A stretch of DNA of 64,000 bases from Candidatus Obscuribacterales bacterium (GTDB lineage Bacteria > Cyanobacteriota > Vampirovibrionia > Obscuribacterales > Obscuribacteraceae): contig JAGVKG010000058.1 of NCBI GenBank assembly GCA_020050685.1, positions 1-64,000 of the forward strand. Reading direction: 5' to 3'. The notes below the pieces were generated by a model. That model was not told where the DNA came from. It saw only the letters and a program-made list of their open reading frames with translations, and made no database searches. Shown piece by piece: positions 7,999 through 16,274 of the stretch. The stretch's first letter is position 1. Each line of letters opens with the position of its first letter. Position numbers and translations under genes: made by a program.

Positions 7999-10428
7999 AT
8001 GGCCCAAGCCCTTATCGAAAAACTAACAGGCGTTAGGGATTTGAAGAAAATCCTAGAAACAACCGTCCAGGAATTAGGAGAGCAGTTTGGGGCTGAGGCC
8101 TGTCAGATAATGCTCGGCAATCCTTTGGATGCAAACGTTACTTCCATTTGCGAATATCGCGCCTCAAAAACCGACTTAGCCGATTTACCATCCCTCAAAT
8201 TACCGATTGTCCTGCAAGGCAATGCGACAGGAATGGTATCACTTGCTTGGAACCAACCGATTGATAAAGAGCAAGTCAATGCAATCCGCACAATCCTTAC
8301 CGAACTGGCTGAAATCATTCGCCTTGCCCAAATTAACGACATTGTTCAACGCAATACATTTAGGGAAACCTTCTTAGTTGAAATCAGCAATGTCATGGCC
8401 TATTCGCTTGGCATAGGCGATGCGCTTTTTATGGTGGTGAATATTCTGGGCAAAGTGCTGCATTCCAGCCGTTGCATTTTCGTTTGTACAGATGACACTC
8501 AAAAGGGTTGGCGCTGTTACGAATACTGGCAACAAGGTGAAGTGGCAAGCTGCCAGGACTACCGTTGGCCAACTACAGATTCGCCAATTGTGGCTCAGAC
8601 TCTTCTATCCACGCAGCCTGTAATTGTTTACGAAGGTCAAGAAAACTCTTACTTAACGCCGGCGCAAGAAGAATTGCAATTAATTGATGCCCGCTCGCTT
8701 TTAGGTCTGGCTTTACGCACGGATTCGACCACTCATGGTTGTGTGATATTGCAACAATGCGATTGGCGCCGGGCTTGGACGCGTCAAGAAATTGATATGG
8801 TGCAAAACGTAGCTGATAAAGTTGCCGAAGCGTTGGCCAAATTGCCAGCCGAAAAGCTTGCCCGCGAACCAATTATGCAATTGCACCAACGAATTGTCAC
8901 CGCTGGTGAAGCACCACCGGACAAAGAAAGCATTCAAGCAGTACGTCGCGCTCTCAAGGAAGCCTTGGGACAGAAGTCAATTCCGACTGCCCAAAAGACT
9001 TCCATGCCACCACCGGCCCAAACTCAGATGCCGGCGGCACAACAAGCTCCACCGCCAGAGCCGGCTGCCGCACAAGAACCGGCTCAGACATTTGCGCCAC
9101 CACCTGTGGTGCCAGAGGCTCCCGCTCAAGCACCTACAACTAATGCACCGCAATTGGGTTTTAGTCAGGCAGAAGAATTTGCCCCACAACCAGATGCAGC
9201 ACCGCCTCCTCCAACTAAAGGCAAATCACTTGGCTCGATTTTAGGTGGTGGCAAATCAACCTCAATGCCATCGCTTGATTTTGGTGTCACTATGGAAGGC
9301 GAAGCAGCACCACAAGCAAAACCAGAAGCACAGGCTGCTCCAGCTTACGATCAGTTTTGGGAAACTCCCGAGGCCCAAGCTAAGACAGAGTCCCCACAGG
9401 TCGAACCGCAAGCTCCTCCCGAACCAGAAGCAAGTGAGGCTCCCGAAGTTCAGGCAGAAATTCCGCAAGCCGAAGTACAATTCGAGCCTGAAGCACCGCC
9501 CGCCGCCGGTTGGGGTGATCTGGACAAAATTCCTACACCGGGTGCAAGTGCTCCGGCAAGTGAAAGTGCTTGGTCAGAGCTTGAGTCCATTCCAACACCA
9601 GCTGCTGGACCGGCTTCGCATGGACTGGCCGCATCAATGTTTGGCAAACCCAAAGGACCAACGGCTCAAGCGCAATCAAGCTCTCTGCTTGCCTCTTTAC
9701 ACAAAGACAAAAGCATGTTTGAACAACCAGCCAATCATGTTGAATTTGTCGAAGGTCCACCTCTAGAGATCGACGAGAAAACGGCTGAGGCAAAATTGAA
9801 GGCACTCATGTCTGAGTCTGATCCGACATCAGACTATATATTTGCCACACCAAATGTTGATATGAGAATTCTCGGTCGCATTGATGGTTGGGTAACAGAA
9901 ATTGAGGCCAAGGACAAATACAAATCCGGACATGCAAAAGCTGTTGCTGAATATTCGCAAGCCATTGCCAAACAAATTGGCATGGCAGAAACAGAAATTG
10001 CCGAAATTCGTTTGGCAGCCCTGCTGCATGATGTTGGCAAATTAGGACTACCAAAAGAAGTTTTGCAAAAATCAGAAGAAGAACTTTCAGACGAAGAATT
10101 AGTTTGGATCATGAAACATCCACTCGATGGCTCCGAGCTTATCGAATCAATTCCTGAGCTTGCCCATCTTGCCCCAGTTGTGCTTGCCCATCACGAAGAA
10201 TATAACGGCAATGGTTATCCGGCGGGTCTGGCAGGCGAAGATATTCCACTTGCCGCCCGCATTATTCACTTAGCTGATAGCTACCATCAAATGACCACCG
10301 ATCTTACATATCGCAAAGCGATGAAGGCCCAAGACGCACAAGTCGAACTAACCAAAGGCGCCGGCTCCCAATGGGAAGCCCGCTTAGTCGAAGCCTTGAT
10401 TCTTTGCTTAATGCAAAAAGTCGTCTAG
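7999..10428 (+). CDS. GAF and HD-GYP domain signalling protein
   Basis: About 809 residues from the ATG at 7999, which has AGGA 8 bases upstream; a TTG 63 bases earlier lacks one. Two GAF-like sensor regions (about 5-120 and 125-280) are followed by a linker of about 300 residues rich in Pro, Ala, Gln and Glu. The C-terminus is an HD-GYP domain with LLHDVGKLGLP (HD at about 676-677), HPLDG, HHEEYNGNGYP and HLADSY. HD-GYP enzymes hydrolyse cyclic di-GMP, and the metal-binding His/Asp residues appear intact. The last conserved block is unusual (GSQWEARLVEAL). It is transcribed divergently from the MoxR operon and probably alone. Confidence 0.88.
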   Translation: MAQALIEKLTGVRDLKKILETTVQELGEQFGAEACQIMLGNPLDANVTSICEYRASKTDLADLPSLKLPIVLQGNATGMVSLAWNQPIDKEQVNAIRTILTELAEIIRLAQINDIVQRNTFRETFLVEISNVMAYSLGIGDALFMVVNILGKVLHSSRCIFVCTDDTQKGWRCYEYWQQGEVASCQDYRWPTTDSPIVAQTLLSTQPVIVYEGQENSYLTPAQEELQLIDARSLLGLALRTDSTTHGCVILQQCDWRRAWTRQEIDMVQNVADKVAEALAKLPAEKLAREPIMQLHQRIVTAGEAPPDKESIQAVRRALKEALGQKSIPTAQKTSMPPPAQTQMPAAQQAPPPEPAAAQEPAQTFAPPPVVPEAPAQAPTTNAPQLGFSQAEEFAPQPDAAPPPPTKGKSLGSILGGGKSTSMPSLDFGVTMEGEAAPQAKPEAQAAPAYDQFWETPEAQAKTESPQVEPQAPPEPEASEAPEVQAEIPQAEVQFEPEAPPAAGWGDLDKIPTPGASAPASESAWSELESIPTPAAGPASHGLAASMFGKPKGPTAQAQSSSLLASLHKDKSMFEQPANHVEFVEGPPLEIDEKTAEAKLKALMSESDPTSDYIFATPNVDMRILGRIDGWVTEIEAKDKYKSGHAKAVAEYSQAIAKQIGMAETEIAEIRLAALLHDVGKLGLPKEVLQKSEEELSDEELVWIMKHPLDGSELIESIPELAHLAPVVLAHHEEYNGNGYPAGLAGEDIPLAARIIHLADSYHQMTTDLTYRKAMKAQDAQVELTKGAGSQWEARLVEALILCLMQKVV

Positions 10429-10475
10429 CTTCAATCAACTTTTAAGTTGCAGCTGCGCTTGCCATTCCAAAAGAC

Positions 10476-10512
10476 TGCGACCGGAGTATGTCAAAATATT
10501 CCGGTCGCATTT
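10476..10512 (+). terminator. Probable Rho-independent terminator after the HD-GYP gene
   Basis: TGCGACCGGA (10476-10485) pairs perfectly with TCCGGTCGCA (10500-10509). The stem extends by four further pairs (one G-U) around a 6-base loop. Only three T follow, so termination may be partial. It separates the HD-GYP gene from the toxin-antitoxin promoter. Confidence 0.6.
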
Positions 10513-10547
10513 CGGAGCCGTGGTCTCTTTCAGGACGCAGTATGGAC

Positions 10548-10575
10548 TTGACATTGAGTACTCCCGTGATAACAT
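10548..10575 (+). promoter_or_regulatory. Promoter of the vapBC-type operon
   Basis: A consensus -35 box TTGACA (10548-10553) is followed at 16 bases by TAACAT (10570-10575), a four-of-six match to a -10 box. The predicted transcript starts just before the antitoxin Shine-Dalgarno, giving a very short leader. The -10 region lies inside the operator palindrome. Confidence 0.6.
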
Positions 10576-10595
10576 AATTAAATGGAGTGTTATCA
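10567..10595. promoter_or_regulatory. Operator palindrome of the toxin-antitoxin operon
   Basis: A perfect 8-bp inverted repeat, TGATAACA (10567-10574) and TGTTATCA (10588-10595), is separated by 13 bases. It covers the -10 box at one end and the antitoxin start codon at the other. Ribbon-helix-helix antitoxins usually bind such paired half-sites to repress their own operon, so this is the expected autoregulatory site. Binding is inferred. Confidence 0.65.
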
Positions 10596-10819
10596 TGATT
10601 CGTACGCAAATCAGTTTAAATAAGAAGGAATATGCCGCCGCCAAACGGGAGGCGAAACGCTTAGGAGTTTCGTTGGCTGAGTTATTGCGTCGCTCTCTGC
10701 GCAGCGTATTACCGGCTGACGAGTCTAAACCATGGATGAGATACGCTGGCATGGTAGAGTCTGGAAACAGCAATTCAAGCCAACAAATTGACGAAATCAT
10801 TTATGGACAAAAAGACTGA
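10595..10819 (+). CDS. Ribbon-helix-helix antitoxin (VapB-like)
   Basis: 74 residues from the ATG at 10595, with GGAG 6 bases upstream; a longer frame beginning at 10520 has no ribosome site and would cross the promoter. The N-terminal strand IRTQISLNKKEY, followed by helices AAAKREAKRLG and SLAELLRRSLRSVL, is a typical CopG/Arc-type ribbon-helix-helix DNA-binding fold. The C-terminal 25 residues would wrap the toxin. The gene overlaps the PIN toxin gene by 17 bases, the standard antitoxin-first arrangement. The family is clear; the VapB name is by context. Confidence 0.85.
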   Translation: MIRTQISLNKKEYAAAKREAKRLGVSLAELLRRSLRSVLPADESKPWMRYAGMVESGNSNSSQQIDEIIYGQKD

Positions 10820-11213
10820 CGCTTATCTAGATACCTCGGCTTTTATCGCCTTTGTCGATCGGTCAGATACATATCACCCGCTCTTCCGTCGCTTGTTTGC
10901 AGAACCTCCTCACCTGATTACCACGCCGTTGGTTATTGCCGAGGGACATGCCTGGTTCTTGCGCCGCTATGATCGCATAAGAGCCATGCAGTTTTTAGCT
11001 ATGATTGAAGACATGAAGCCCCTTGAAGTTATACAAATTGGCAAGGTCGAGCAAGCAGGCGCGATTGAATTGGTTCGCAAATTCTCAGACCAAAATCTGA
11101 CAATGGCTGATGCACTAGGCTTACATATCATGCGCCTGCGCAAACTCAAACGCTGTTGGTCAACTGACTTTCACCTCGGGTTGACCGGTGCAACCCTGGC
11201 AATTGATGAATAG
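10803..11213 (+). CDS. PIN-domain toxin (VapC-like ribonuclease)
   Basis: 136 residues from the ATG at 10803. The four PIN acids are visible: D10 (YLDTSAF), E47 (VIAEGHAW), D103 (TMADALG) and D122 (STDFHLG). This argues for an intact magnesium-dependent endoribonuclease. VapC toxins cut tRNA or rRNA when the antitoxin is degraded; the target here cannot be read from sequence. It overlaps the antitoxin gene by 17 bases. An upstream TTG (10788) is a less likely start. Confidence 0.88.
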   Translation: MDKKTDAYLDTSAFIAFVDRSDTYHPLFRRLFAEPPHLITTPLVIAEGHAWFLRRYDRIRAMQFLAMIEDMKPLEVIQIGKVEQAGAIELVRKFSDQNLTMADALGLHIMRLRKLKRCWSTDFHLGLTGATLAIDE

Positions 11214-11230
11214 TGATTTTTGCGCTCAAG

Positions 11231-11265
11231 AAAAAACAAGGTCGCAATTTACATTGCGACCTTGT
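11231..11265 (-). terminator. Rho-independent terminator of rpsA
   Basis: A 13-bp perfect stem, ACAAGGTCGCAAT (11236-11248) with ATTGCGACCTTGT (11253-11265), encloses a 4-base loop. On the minus strand it is followed by a run of U (the A run at 11231-11236). It lies 25 bases past the rpsA stop. On the plus strand there is no U run, so it serves rpsA, not the toxin gene. Confidence 0.9.
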
Positions 11266-11289
11266 AAGTTACTTTCTTGAGGCGACTGG

Positions 11290-12429
11290 TTAGGCGCCGA
11301 TTAAGTCAGAAACATCCATGCCTCTCAAGCTCAAGCTGATCTTGTGATCTTTGGGCGAGAACTTCTTGATGATGGCCTTAACTTCTTGACCAACTTGGAC
11401 AATTTCTTCCGGCTTGATGTTTGGTTGCTCGGACATTTCTGTAGTTGGCAACAAGGCATCAACACCTGGATAGATTTGCACGAAAGCACCGAAGCTTTGG
11501 ATCTTGCGCACTTTACCGGTGACAACTTGACCATCTTGGAACTTGTCTTCGATTTCTTTCCAAGGATCTGGTTGCATTTGCTTGAGCGAAAGGCTGATAT
11601 GACCTTTCTCTTGATCCACCTTGAGCACCTTGGTCGTAACATTCTGTCCAACCTTAAGAACATCAGATGGGTGCGAAACACGCTCCCAGGAGATTTCGGA
11701 AATTGGCAACAAGCCATCAATGCCACCAAGGTCGATGAAGGCGCCGAAGTCGGCAATACGCACAACTTCGCCGGAAACAACCTGACCAGACTCCAAAGTT
11801 GCGAGGATCTTCTCGCGCTGAGCAGCTTTTTCTTCTTGGACAGCCATACGTTGGCTCAAAATCAACTTATTGCGTTTGATATCGGTTTCCAGAATCTTCA
11901 TTGGAATTTCCATGCCAATCAATTCTTCTGGAGTTGTGCCCTTCACGCGCAATTGGCTTGCTGGTACGAAACCACGCAATCCATAAACATCTACAACTAC
12001 GCCACCTTTGACCACTGCTGAAATGCGGGCACGAATGGTTTCGTCGTTCTTCTTTTGCTCTTCCAACTGCACCCAGCCACGTGCTTGTGCAACGCGCTTG
12101 AGTGACAATGTCAATTGACCGTTCTCATTTTCTTCTCTGAGGATGTAAAACTCGTAACGGTCACCAACTTTGACTACATCACCGATAGAACCGATTGGGA
12201 TATTCGATATCTCTTTAAAGGGTACAAAGCCTTCTGATTTACTGCCAACGTCAACGAGCAAGCCGTCCTTTTCTATACGAACAACATTGCCGGTGATAAT
12301 GTCACCCTGTTCGAATTTGTAGTTAAAGGTCTCCCCGAGGAGACGCTCAAATTCGGACCTGGAATTTTCCTCTACTTTATTGTCTACCACTGAAATGGAT
12401 TCTCCCTTTCGTTCTAGTGTGTTAATCAT
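11290..12429 (-). CDS. rpsA: 30S ribosomal protein S1
   Basis: About 379 residues from the ATG at 12429, with GGAGAG upstream. Four S1 RNA-binding domains follow one another (about 36-110, 123-190, 208-278 and 294-364). Each has the G-x-V-x-x-I pattern and a C-terminal xxLSLK/R strand (LTLSLKRV, LILSQRMA, ISLSLKQM, ISLSLRGM). S1 binds mRNA leaders on the 30S subunit. E. coli S1 has six domains; a short form of about four is usual in cyanobacteria and Gram-positives. The gene is monocistronic with a strong terminator and a long leader. Confidence 0.93.
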   Translation of the reverse strand: MINTLERKGESISVVDNKVEENSRSEFERLLGETFNYKFEQGDIITGNVVRIEKDGLLVDVGSKSEGFVPFKEISNIPIGSIGDVVKVGDRYEFYILREENENGQLTLSLKRVAQARGWVQLEEQKKNDETIRARISAVVKGGVVVDVYGLRGFVPASQLRVKGTTPEELIGMEIPMKILETDIKRNKLILSQRMAVQEEKAAQREKILATLESGQVVSGEVVRIADFGAFIDLGGIDGLLPISEISWERVSHPSDVLKVGQNVTTKVLKVDQEKGHISLSLKQMQPDPWKEIEDKFQDGQVVTGKVRKIQSFGAFVQIYPGVDALLPTTEMSEQPNIKPEEIVQVGQEVKAIIKKFSPKDHKISLSLRGMDVSDLIGA

Positions 12430-12992
12430 CAAATTGACTCTCCATTGGACCCGGGCAAATTTCGGGCAAAATATCTAGACCACGGTCGCAAATATCTGAC
12501 CGACCCAAAATCCCCACTTAGTTTACCCGTACCATGGGAATTAAACAGTATACAACAGCTTATATATATATCTTTCTCAATTAGAAGTGGCTCAGACACA
12601 ATATTTAGAGTTCTTTTATAGTTTGCGCGGCCACGAAGGACAAAATGACAAACATCAAACGTCTGCTTCTCAAAATCGGCATAACCAATGGGTTTCATCG
12701 CATTCGACTTTTGAACAAGAGCAAAAGTGACGAAATCACGCTCGGCCGAACCTGATCACTTTGAGCGATATATACAAAGGATAGACATTGGATCTTCTCT
12801 CGAAATGCGCTCCATAGCTTGATTTTGCCCGCGGTTAAAATTTTTGATAATTATCAGTTGCCTGTATATAATTACGTTAATCAAAGGGCTTGGTTAGACC
12901 TTCGCCCCAAATGCCCTCTTGAATTTCTTCTTCTAACAGTCGGCAATTACCAAAAATCCAACCCACAACCTTCTACGAGGCACGTTGAATTG
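12430..12992. other. 563-bp divergent control region between rpsA and an exported-protein gene
   Basis: No convincing gene lies here. A possible 89-codon minus-strand frame just before rpsA has no ribosome site and unusual composition, and is rejected. The region must hold the rpsA promoter and leader; it also contains a clear plus-strand promoter at 12844-12872. Confidence 0.6.
12844..12872 (+). promoter_or_regulatory. Strong promoter with overlapping TGATAATTATCA palindrome
   Basis: TTGATA (12844-12849), a 17-base spacer and a perfect TATAAT (12867-12872) make a near-consensus sigma70 promoter for the exported-protein gene at 12993. The 12-bp perfect palindrome TGATAATTATCA (12845-12856) covers the -35 box and could be a repressor site. 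Confidence 0.75.
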
Positions 12993-13469
12993 ATGAAACT
13001 ACAATACGGACTATACATATCTGCATTTGCTCTAGCACTTACTCTTTCAAGTGGTATCAGCTGCGGTGCTGCCACCCAGACTGGTGAGCCAGCATCTACC
13101 GGTTTGCCACAAACACCGGAGCTTATGTTGGCAGAATCGCAACTGTCCAAGGTCAAAGCTCAGCTCGCCCTGGCCCGCAAACAACTGAATGCAGCTCGCG
13201 CCAACGTACGTGCTTGTGAATCCGAGTTCAAAGCGGCTCGCGCTCAAAGAGATGCTGTTGCCATGCGCAATGCTGCTCAAGTTGAGCAAGATAAAGCCAT
13301 GCTCGAGCCACCGGTACCTGTTGCTTACAAGGAGCCTGTGACTCGCGCTGAAACACCAAAAACCAAAGTGCAAGATCTAAGGCAAGCACCGGCTCAAAAC
13401 CGTGCTCAGCGTTTGGATTTCAATGCCGAACCACAAGCACAAGACGATCAAAGTCCCTTGATGCCGTAA
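12993..13469 (+). CDS. Small exported coiled-coil protein, unknown function
   Basis: 158 residues from the ATG at 12993. I choose it because a signal peptide (KLQYGLYISAFALALTLSSG) starts there, whereas the longer frame from 12819 would cross the promoter. A cysteine at the cleavage region (GISCGA) could be a weak lipobox. The mature protein has one long Ala/Lys/Glu-rich helix (about residues 45-115, likely coiled coil) and a Pro/Gln-rich tail. No enzyme motif is visible. It is probably monocistronic, with a strong promoter and terminator, so it may be abundant in the periplasm. Confidence 0.75.
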   Translation: MKLQYGLYISAFALALTLSSGISCGAATQTGEPASTGLPQTPELMLAESQLSKVKAQLALARKQLNAARANVRACESEFKAARAQRDAVAMRNAAQVEQDKAMLEPPVPVAYKEPVTRAETPKTKVQDLRQAPAQNRAQRLDFNAEPQAQDDQSPLMP

Positions 13470-13527
13470 TTGGTCAGTTGGCGCAACCTAGATCAGATCG
13501 TAATATAACGATCATTGAATAAGTAAC

Positions 13528-13559
13528 AAGAGAGGGCGGGATATCCTGCCCTCTCTTTT
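13528..13559 (+). terminator. Rho-independent terminator between convergent genes
   Basis: AAGAGAGGGC (13528-13537) pairs with GCCCTCTCTT (13548-13557). The inner GGGATATCCT can pair further, and the stem is followed by a short T run. It ends the exported-protein transcript and touches the stop codon of rnc, which arrives from the other side. Confidence 0.85.
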
Positions 13560-14298
13560 AAGAGAATTTGCTCAAAGCTTCTTTCGCTGCTTGCTGCTCG
13601 GCCAATTTTCTGGAATGCCCCGAGCCTTGTCCACAAACATTACCGCTAACCGAAACTTGAACTATAAAAAATGGATCATGATCCGGTCCGCGCTTTTCAA
13701 CAATTTCATAAGCCGGTATGCCTAATTTTTTTGACTGCGTGTAAATCTGCAAGCGAGCCTTGAAGTTTTCAAGCGAGGCATCTTGGTGAATCTGATCAGC
13801 CTTTTCTTCAAACAGGCGAATGATCAAAGGTGTCACGTGCTCGAAACCAGAATCTAAATAGATGGCACCGAAAATCGCTTCCATTGATCGCGCCAGAATC
13901 GAGGCGCGTAAGTTGACGCGCCGGCCCATGAGGATATATTTCCCCAGATCCAAAGCCTCGGCCATTTCTTCCAACATGCCAGCCGAAACAAGAACAGCTC
14001 GAATTTCTGTCAGGCGTCCTTCCGGATAAGTTTCAAATCGCCTAAACAAATACTCACTTGCAACAAACTTGAGAACCGCATCACCAAAAAATTCCATACG
14101 CTCATAGTCAGCCAAGAGCGACTGGGGGACAGTTCCACCATCACCTCTGGCATTGTGCGCATCAATCACATCTCCCTTATAAGAGGAGTGCGTCAAAGCC
14201 TGGTTGAGATATTCCAGCCTTGTAAAGGGAATGCCGAGCTTCTGACAAAGCTCATTGAGCTCTGAGCGGCGATTTGGCGATAACTGATCTGATTCCAT
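13558..14298 (-). CDS. rnc: Ribonuclease III with an altered active-site residue
   Basis: A 246-residue double-strand RNA endonuclease for rRNA and mRNA processing. The nuclease domain (about 15-160) carries the signature ERMEFFGDAVL (E66, E69, D73), and a C-terminal dsRBD (about 175-245) ends in HSRKLAEQQAAKEAL. Two things are odd. The second active-site motif, usually SILAD..E, reads SILARSMEA, so the metal-binding Asp (E. coli D114) is Arg137, while E140 is kept. A Gly/Asp-rich insert of about 20 residues (41-62) precedes the signature. It is otherwise full length. A palindrome lies just before the start. Confidence 0.9.
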   Translation of the reverse strand: MESDQLSPNRRSELNELCQKLGIPFTRLEYLNQALTHSSYKGDVIDAHNARGDGGTVPQSLLADYERMEFFGDAVLKFVASEYLFRRFETYPEGRLTEIRAVLVSAGMLEEMAEALDLGKYILMGRRVNLRASILARSMEAIFGAIYLDSGFEHVTPLIIRLFEEKADQIHQDASLENFKARLQIYTQSKKLGIPAYEIVEKRGPDHDPFFIVQVSVSGNVCGQGSGHSRKLAEQQAAKEALSKFS

Positions 14299-14304
14299 AA
14301 TTGC

Positions 14305-14325
14305 TTACTATGTTAACCATAGTAA
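14305..14325. promoter_or_regulatory. Palindrome in the rnc leader
   Basis: TTACTATG (14305-14312) and CATAGTAA (14318-14325) form a perfect inverted repeat around TTAAC, ending 7 bases before the rnc start codon. It could be an operator, or a short hairpin in the leader such as the sites through which RNase III trims its own mRNA. Function is inferred only from position. Confidence 0.4.
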
Positions 14326-14374
14326 CCACTCGATATCCAGCAGCCAAATCATGGCATGCCCGAGATTATCTGGC

Positions 14375-14380
14375 TATAAT
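14375..14380 (+). promoter_or_regulatory. Possible -10 box of the nuo operon
   Basis: A perfect TATAAT lies 164 bases upstream of nuoA in the only gap before the operon. No good -35 box is found at 16-18 bases upstream, so the call is tentative. A leader of about 155 bases would follow. Confidence 0.4.
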
Positions 14381-14543
14381 CAAGCGGGGCTGCGCGTTTG
14401 CCTCCGCCCTGATATCCTTAATTGATGTCCTGCAATTGATATCGTAAGAAATCAATTTGCCAAGGACTTGTCATCTGGCGGTTCAAGATTTTGCAAAAAA
14501 TCTGACCAAAACAAAACTAGCAAAATAAAACTACAGAGTAGCC

Positions 14544-14936
14544 ATGTATCAATTTCAAGTCGCCCAAATCGTATTGTTCGTACTGATGGGGTTTGCTTTA
14601 CCTGCACTCGGCATGATTCTCCTTGCCTGGGTTTTGCAAAGCCTCTTTGGTTTTCACAGACCAAATCCAATTAAGAATATGCCTTACGAGTGCGGCATGA
14701 AACCGCTGCAAGAAGCGCACGTACAATTTGACATACGTTACTACCTTTACGCGCTTCTCTTCATCGTCTTTGATATAGAAATTGTTTTCTTGGTTCCCTG
14801 GGCTCTTACCACCAATTACATAAAACAACAATTCCAAACTCCGTGGTTGAGTCCAATTGAAATTAGCATTTTCATTGCCATTCTGGCGGTCGGCTTGGCT
14901 TATGCCTGGAAGAAGGGAGCCTTGAAGTGGGAGTAA
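14544..14936 (+). CDS. nuoA: NADH dehydrogenase subunit A (NuoA/NdhC)
   Basis: A 130-residue inner-membrane subunit of complex I with three membrane helices (about 8-33, 70-95 and 103-123). Diagnostic features are MPYECGMKP, with the loop cysteine, and [22 protein letters not shown]. It is the first gene of a plus-strand operon with nuoB, C, D, H, I, J and K and a TPR gene. Its stop lies 2 bases before the nuoB start. Confidence 0.96.
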   Translation: MYQFQVAQIVLFVLMGFALPALGMILLAWVLQSLFGFHRPNPIKNMPYECGMKPLQEAHVQFDIRYYLYALLFIVFDIEIVFLVPWALTTNYIKQQFQTPWLSPIEISIFIAILAVGLAYAWKKGALKWE

Positions 14937-14938
14937 AT

Positions 14939-15634
14939 ATGAGCAACGAAACTATGAGCAATGCAGTTCCCCAAGAACTAAAAGACACCATCACGTTGAC
15001 GACTGTCGACAGGGCTGTCGAACTTTTGAGCACAATTGTTGATCCGGTGGCAAACTGGGCGCGTTCCAATTCAGTTTGGCCGCTCACCTTCGGCACATCG
15101 TGCTGTGCAATTGAAATGATGTGCGTTGGTATGTCGGCCTTCGACATATCGCGTTTTGGTTCGGAAGTATTTCGTGGCACACCACGTCAGGCTGACCTGA
15201 TCATTACCGCCGGCACCATCACGCGCAAAATGGCACCGGCGCTGATCACACTTTACGAACAAATGCCAGAGCCCAAGTACGTGATTGCTATGGGTGCCTG
15301 CACTGTGACCGGTGGCATGTTCAACGATTCTTATTCTGTCGTGCAAGGTGTCGACCGGATTATTCCAGTCGATGTTTATTTGCCTGGTTGCCCACCAAGA
15401 CCGGAAGCGATTCTTGACGCGTTGATCAAACTGCAACAAAAGATCCGCACCGAGTCTTACGTCGAGCGCCGCAAGCGTACGTATAATCAGCGCGCTGTGC
15501 GTTATGTCGATTACGACACAGGACGCCCGGTGGAAGATCTGGTCGACGAAGCCAGTGAAGCGACAAGTCTAGAGTTGGCGAAAATGAAAAACGATCCACA
15601 AGCAATTGATGAAGCCGGCGAAAAGACGGTCTAG
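14939..15634 (+). CDS. nuoB: NADH dehydrogenase subunit B (NuoB/NdhK)
   Basis: 231 residues from the ATG at 14939, with GGGAG 5 bases upstream; a GTG 12 bases earlier is less likely. It carries the terminal 4Fe-4S cluster N2 that passes electrons to quinone. The cysteines are seen in [17 protein letters not shown] and PGCPPRPE. The C-terminal about 60 residues after the core are charged and extend beyond the E. coli protein. It acts in the hydrophilic arm at the junction with the membrane arm. Confidence 0.96.
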   Translation: MSNETMSNAVPQELKDTITLTTVDRAVELLSTIVDPVANWARSNSVWPLTFGTSCCAIEMMCVGMSAFDISRFGSEVFRGTPRQADLIITAGTITRKMAPALITLYEQMPEPKYVIAMGACTVTGGMFNDSYSVVQGVDRIIPVDVYLPGCPPRPEAILDALIKLQQKIRTESYVERRKRTYNQRAVRYVDYDTGRPVEDLVDEASEATSLELAKMKNDPQAIDEAGEKTV

Positions 15635-15695
15635 AAGTTGCAGAATGAATCAATCAGTCTAATAAGTGAATTGTCCGAAGGAAGTCAAAAAAATC

Positions 15696-16259
15696 ATGAC
15701 AGACGAAGCAAAACCACAACCAACACCAAGTCCCGCACCAGCAAAAGCAGAGCCAACACCTCTGGAAATCGGACGCTACGGCAAAATCTTGCAAGCCAAT
15801 GGCATCGCCTCAAAGCGCTTACCTGATTCTTGCGGTGTCGAAACTGTAGAAATTGATGCAAAGGATTTGCAAAAGGCCGCCAAGACCTTGCGCGACAATC
15901 AAGAAGTAAAATTGAATTTGCTCAATTGCTTGGCCGGTGTAGATAACCTCGAGACTTTTGATTCTGTCTATCACCTTTGGTCTTACGAAAATACCAATGA
16001 ATTTGTCATGAAGGTATCAATACCGAAAACGCAAGTTGCTGAAGGCAAATTGCCGGATGTACCAAGCTTGGTACCAATTTGGAATGCAGCCAATTGGCAC
16101 GAGCGCGAGTCTTACGATTTGGTTGGTATCAACTATGTTGGCCATCCATACATGAGAAGAATACTCAACCCTTGGGATTGGGAAGGTCATCCACTCAGGC
16201 GTGATTACAAACAGCCAGTTGACGCTCTCAACGACAAGAACCCACACAGCATGCGCTAA
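15696..16259 (+). CDS. nuoC: NADH dehydrogenase subunit C (NuoC/NdhJ)
   Basis: 187 residues from the ATG at 15696; AAGGA lies about 13 bases upstream, a long spacing, and a GTG at 15666 is possible. The core 30-kDa subunit domain ends with the family signature [20 protein letters not shown] followed by [14 protein letters not shown]. The first 25 residues are Pro/Ala/Lys-rich and probably disordered. NuoC and NuoD are separate genes here, not fused as in E. coli. Confidence 0.95.
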   Translation: MTDEAKPQPTPSPAPAKAEPTPLEIGRYGKILQANGIASKRLPDSCGVETVEIDAKDLQKAAKTLRDNQEVKLNLLNCLAGVDNLETFDSVYHLWSYENTNEFVMKVSIPKTQVAEGKLPDVPSLVPIWNAANWHERESYDLVGINYVGHPYMRRILNPWDWEGHPLRRDYKQPVDALNDKNPHSMR

Positions 16260-16274
16260 TACAGGAAATTTCAG

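Noticed and set aside
8822-9766. Plus-strand frames rich in His, Arg, Gln and Leu inside the HD-GYP gene
   Set aside because: Frame-shifted reading of the Pro/Ala/Gln linker; no independent start signal.
12429-12698. 89-codon minus-strand frame just upstream of rpsA
   Set aside because: No ribosome site, ends in the rpsA Shine-Dalgarno region, and Cys/Tyr/Arg-rich composition unlike genes here; taken as leader sequence.
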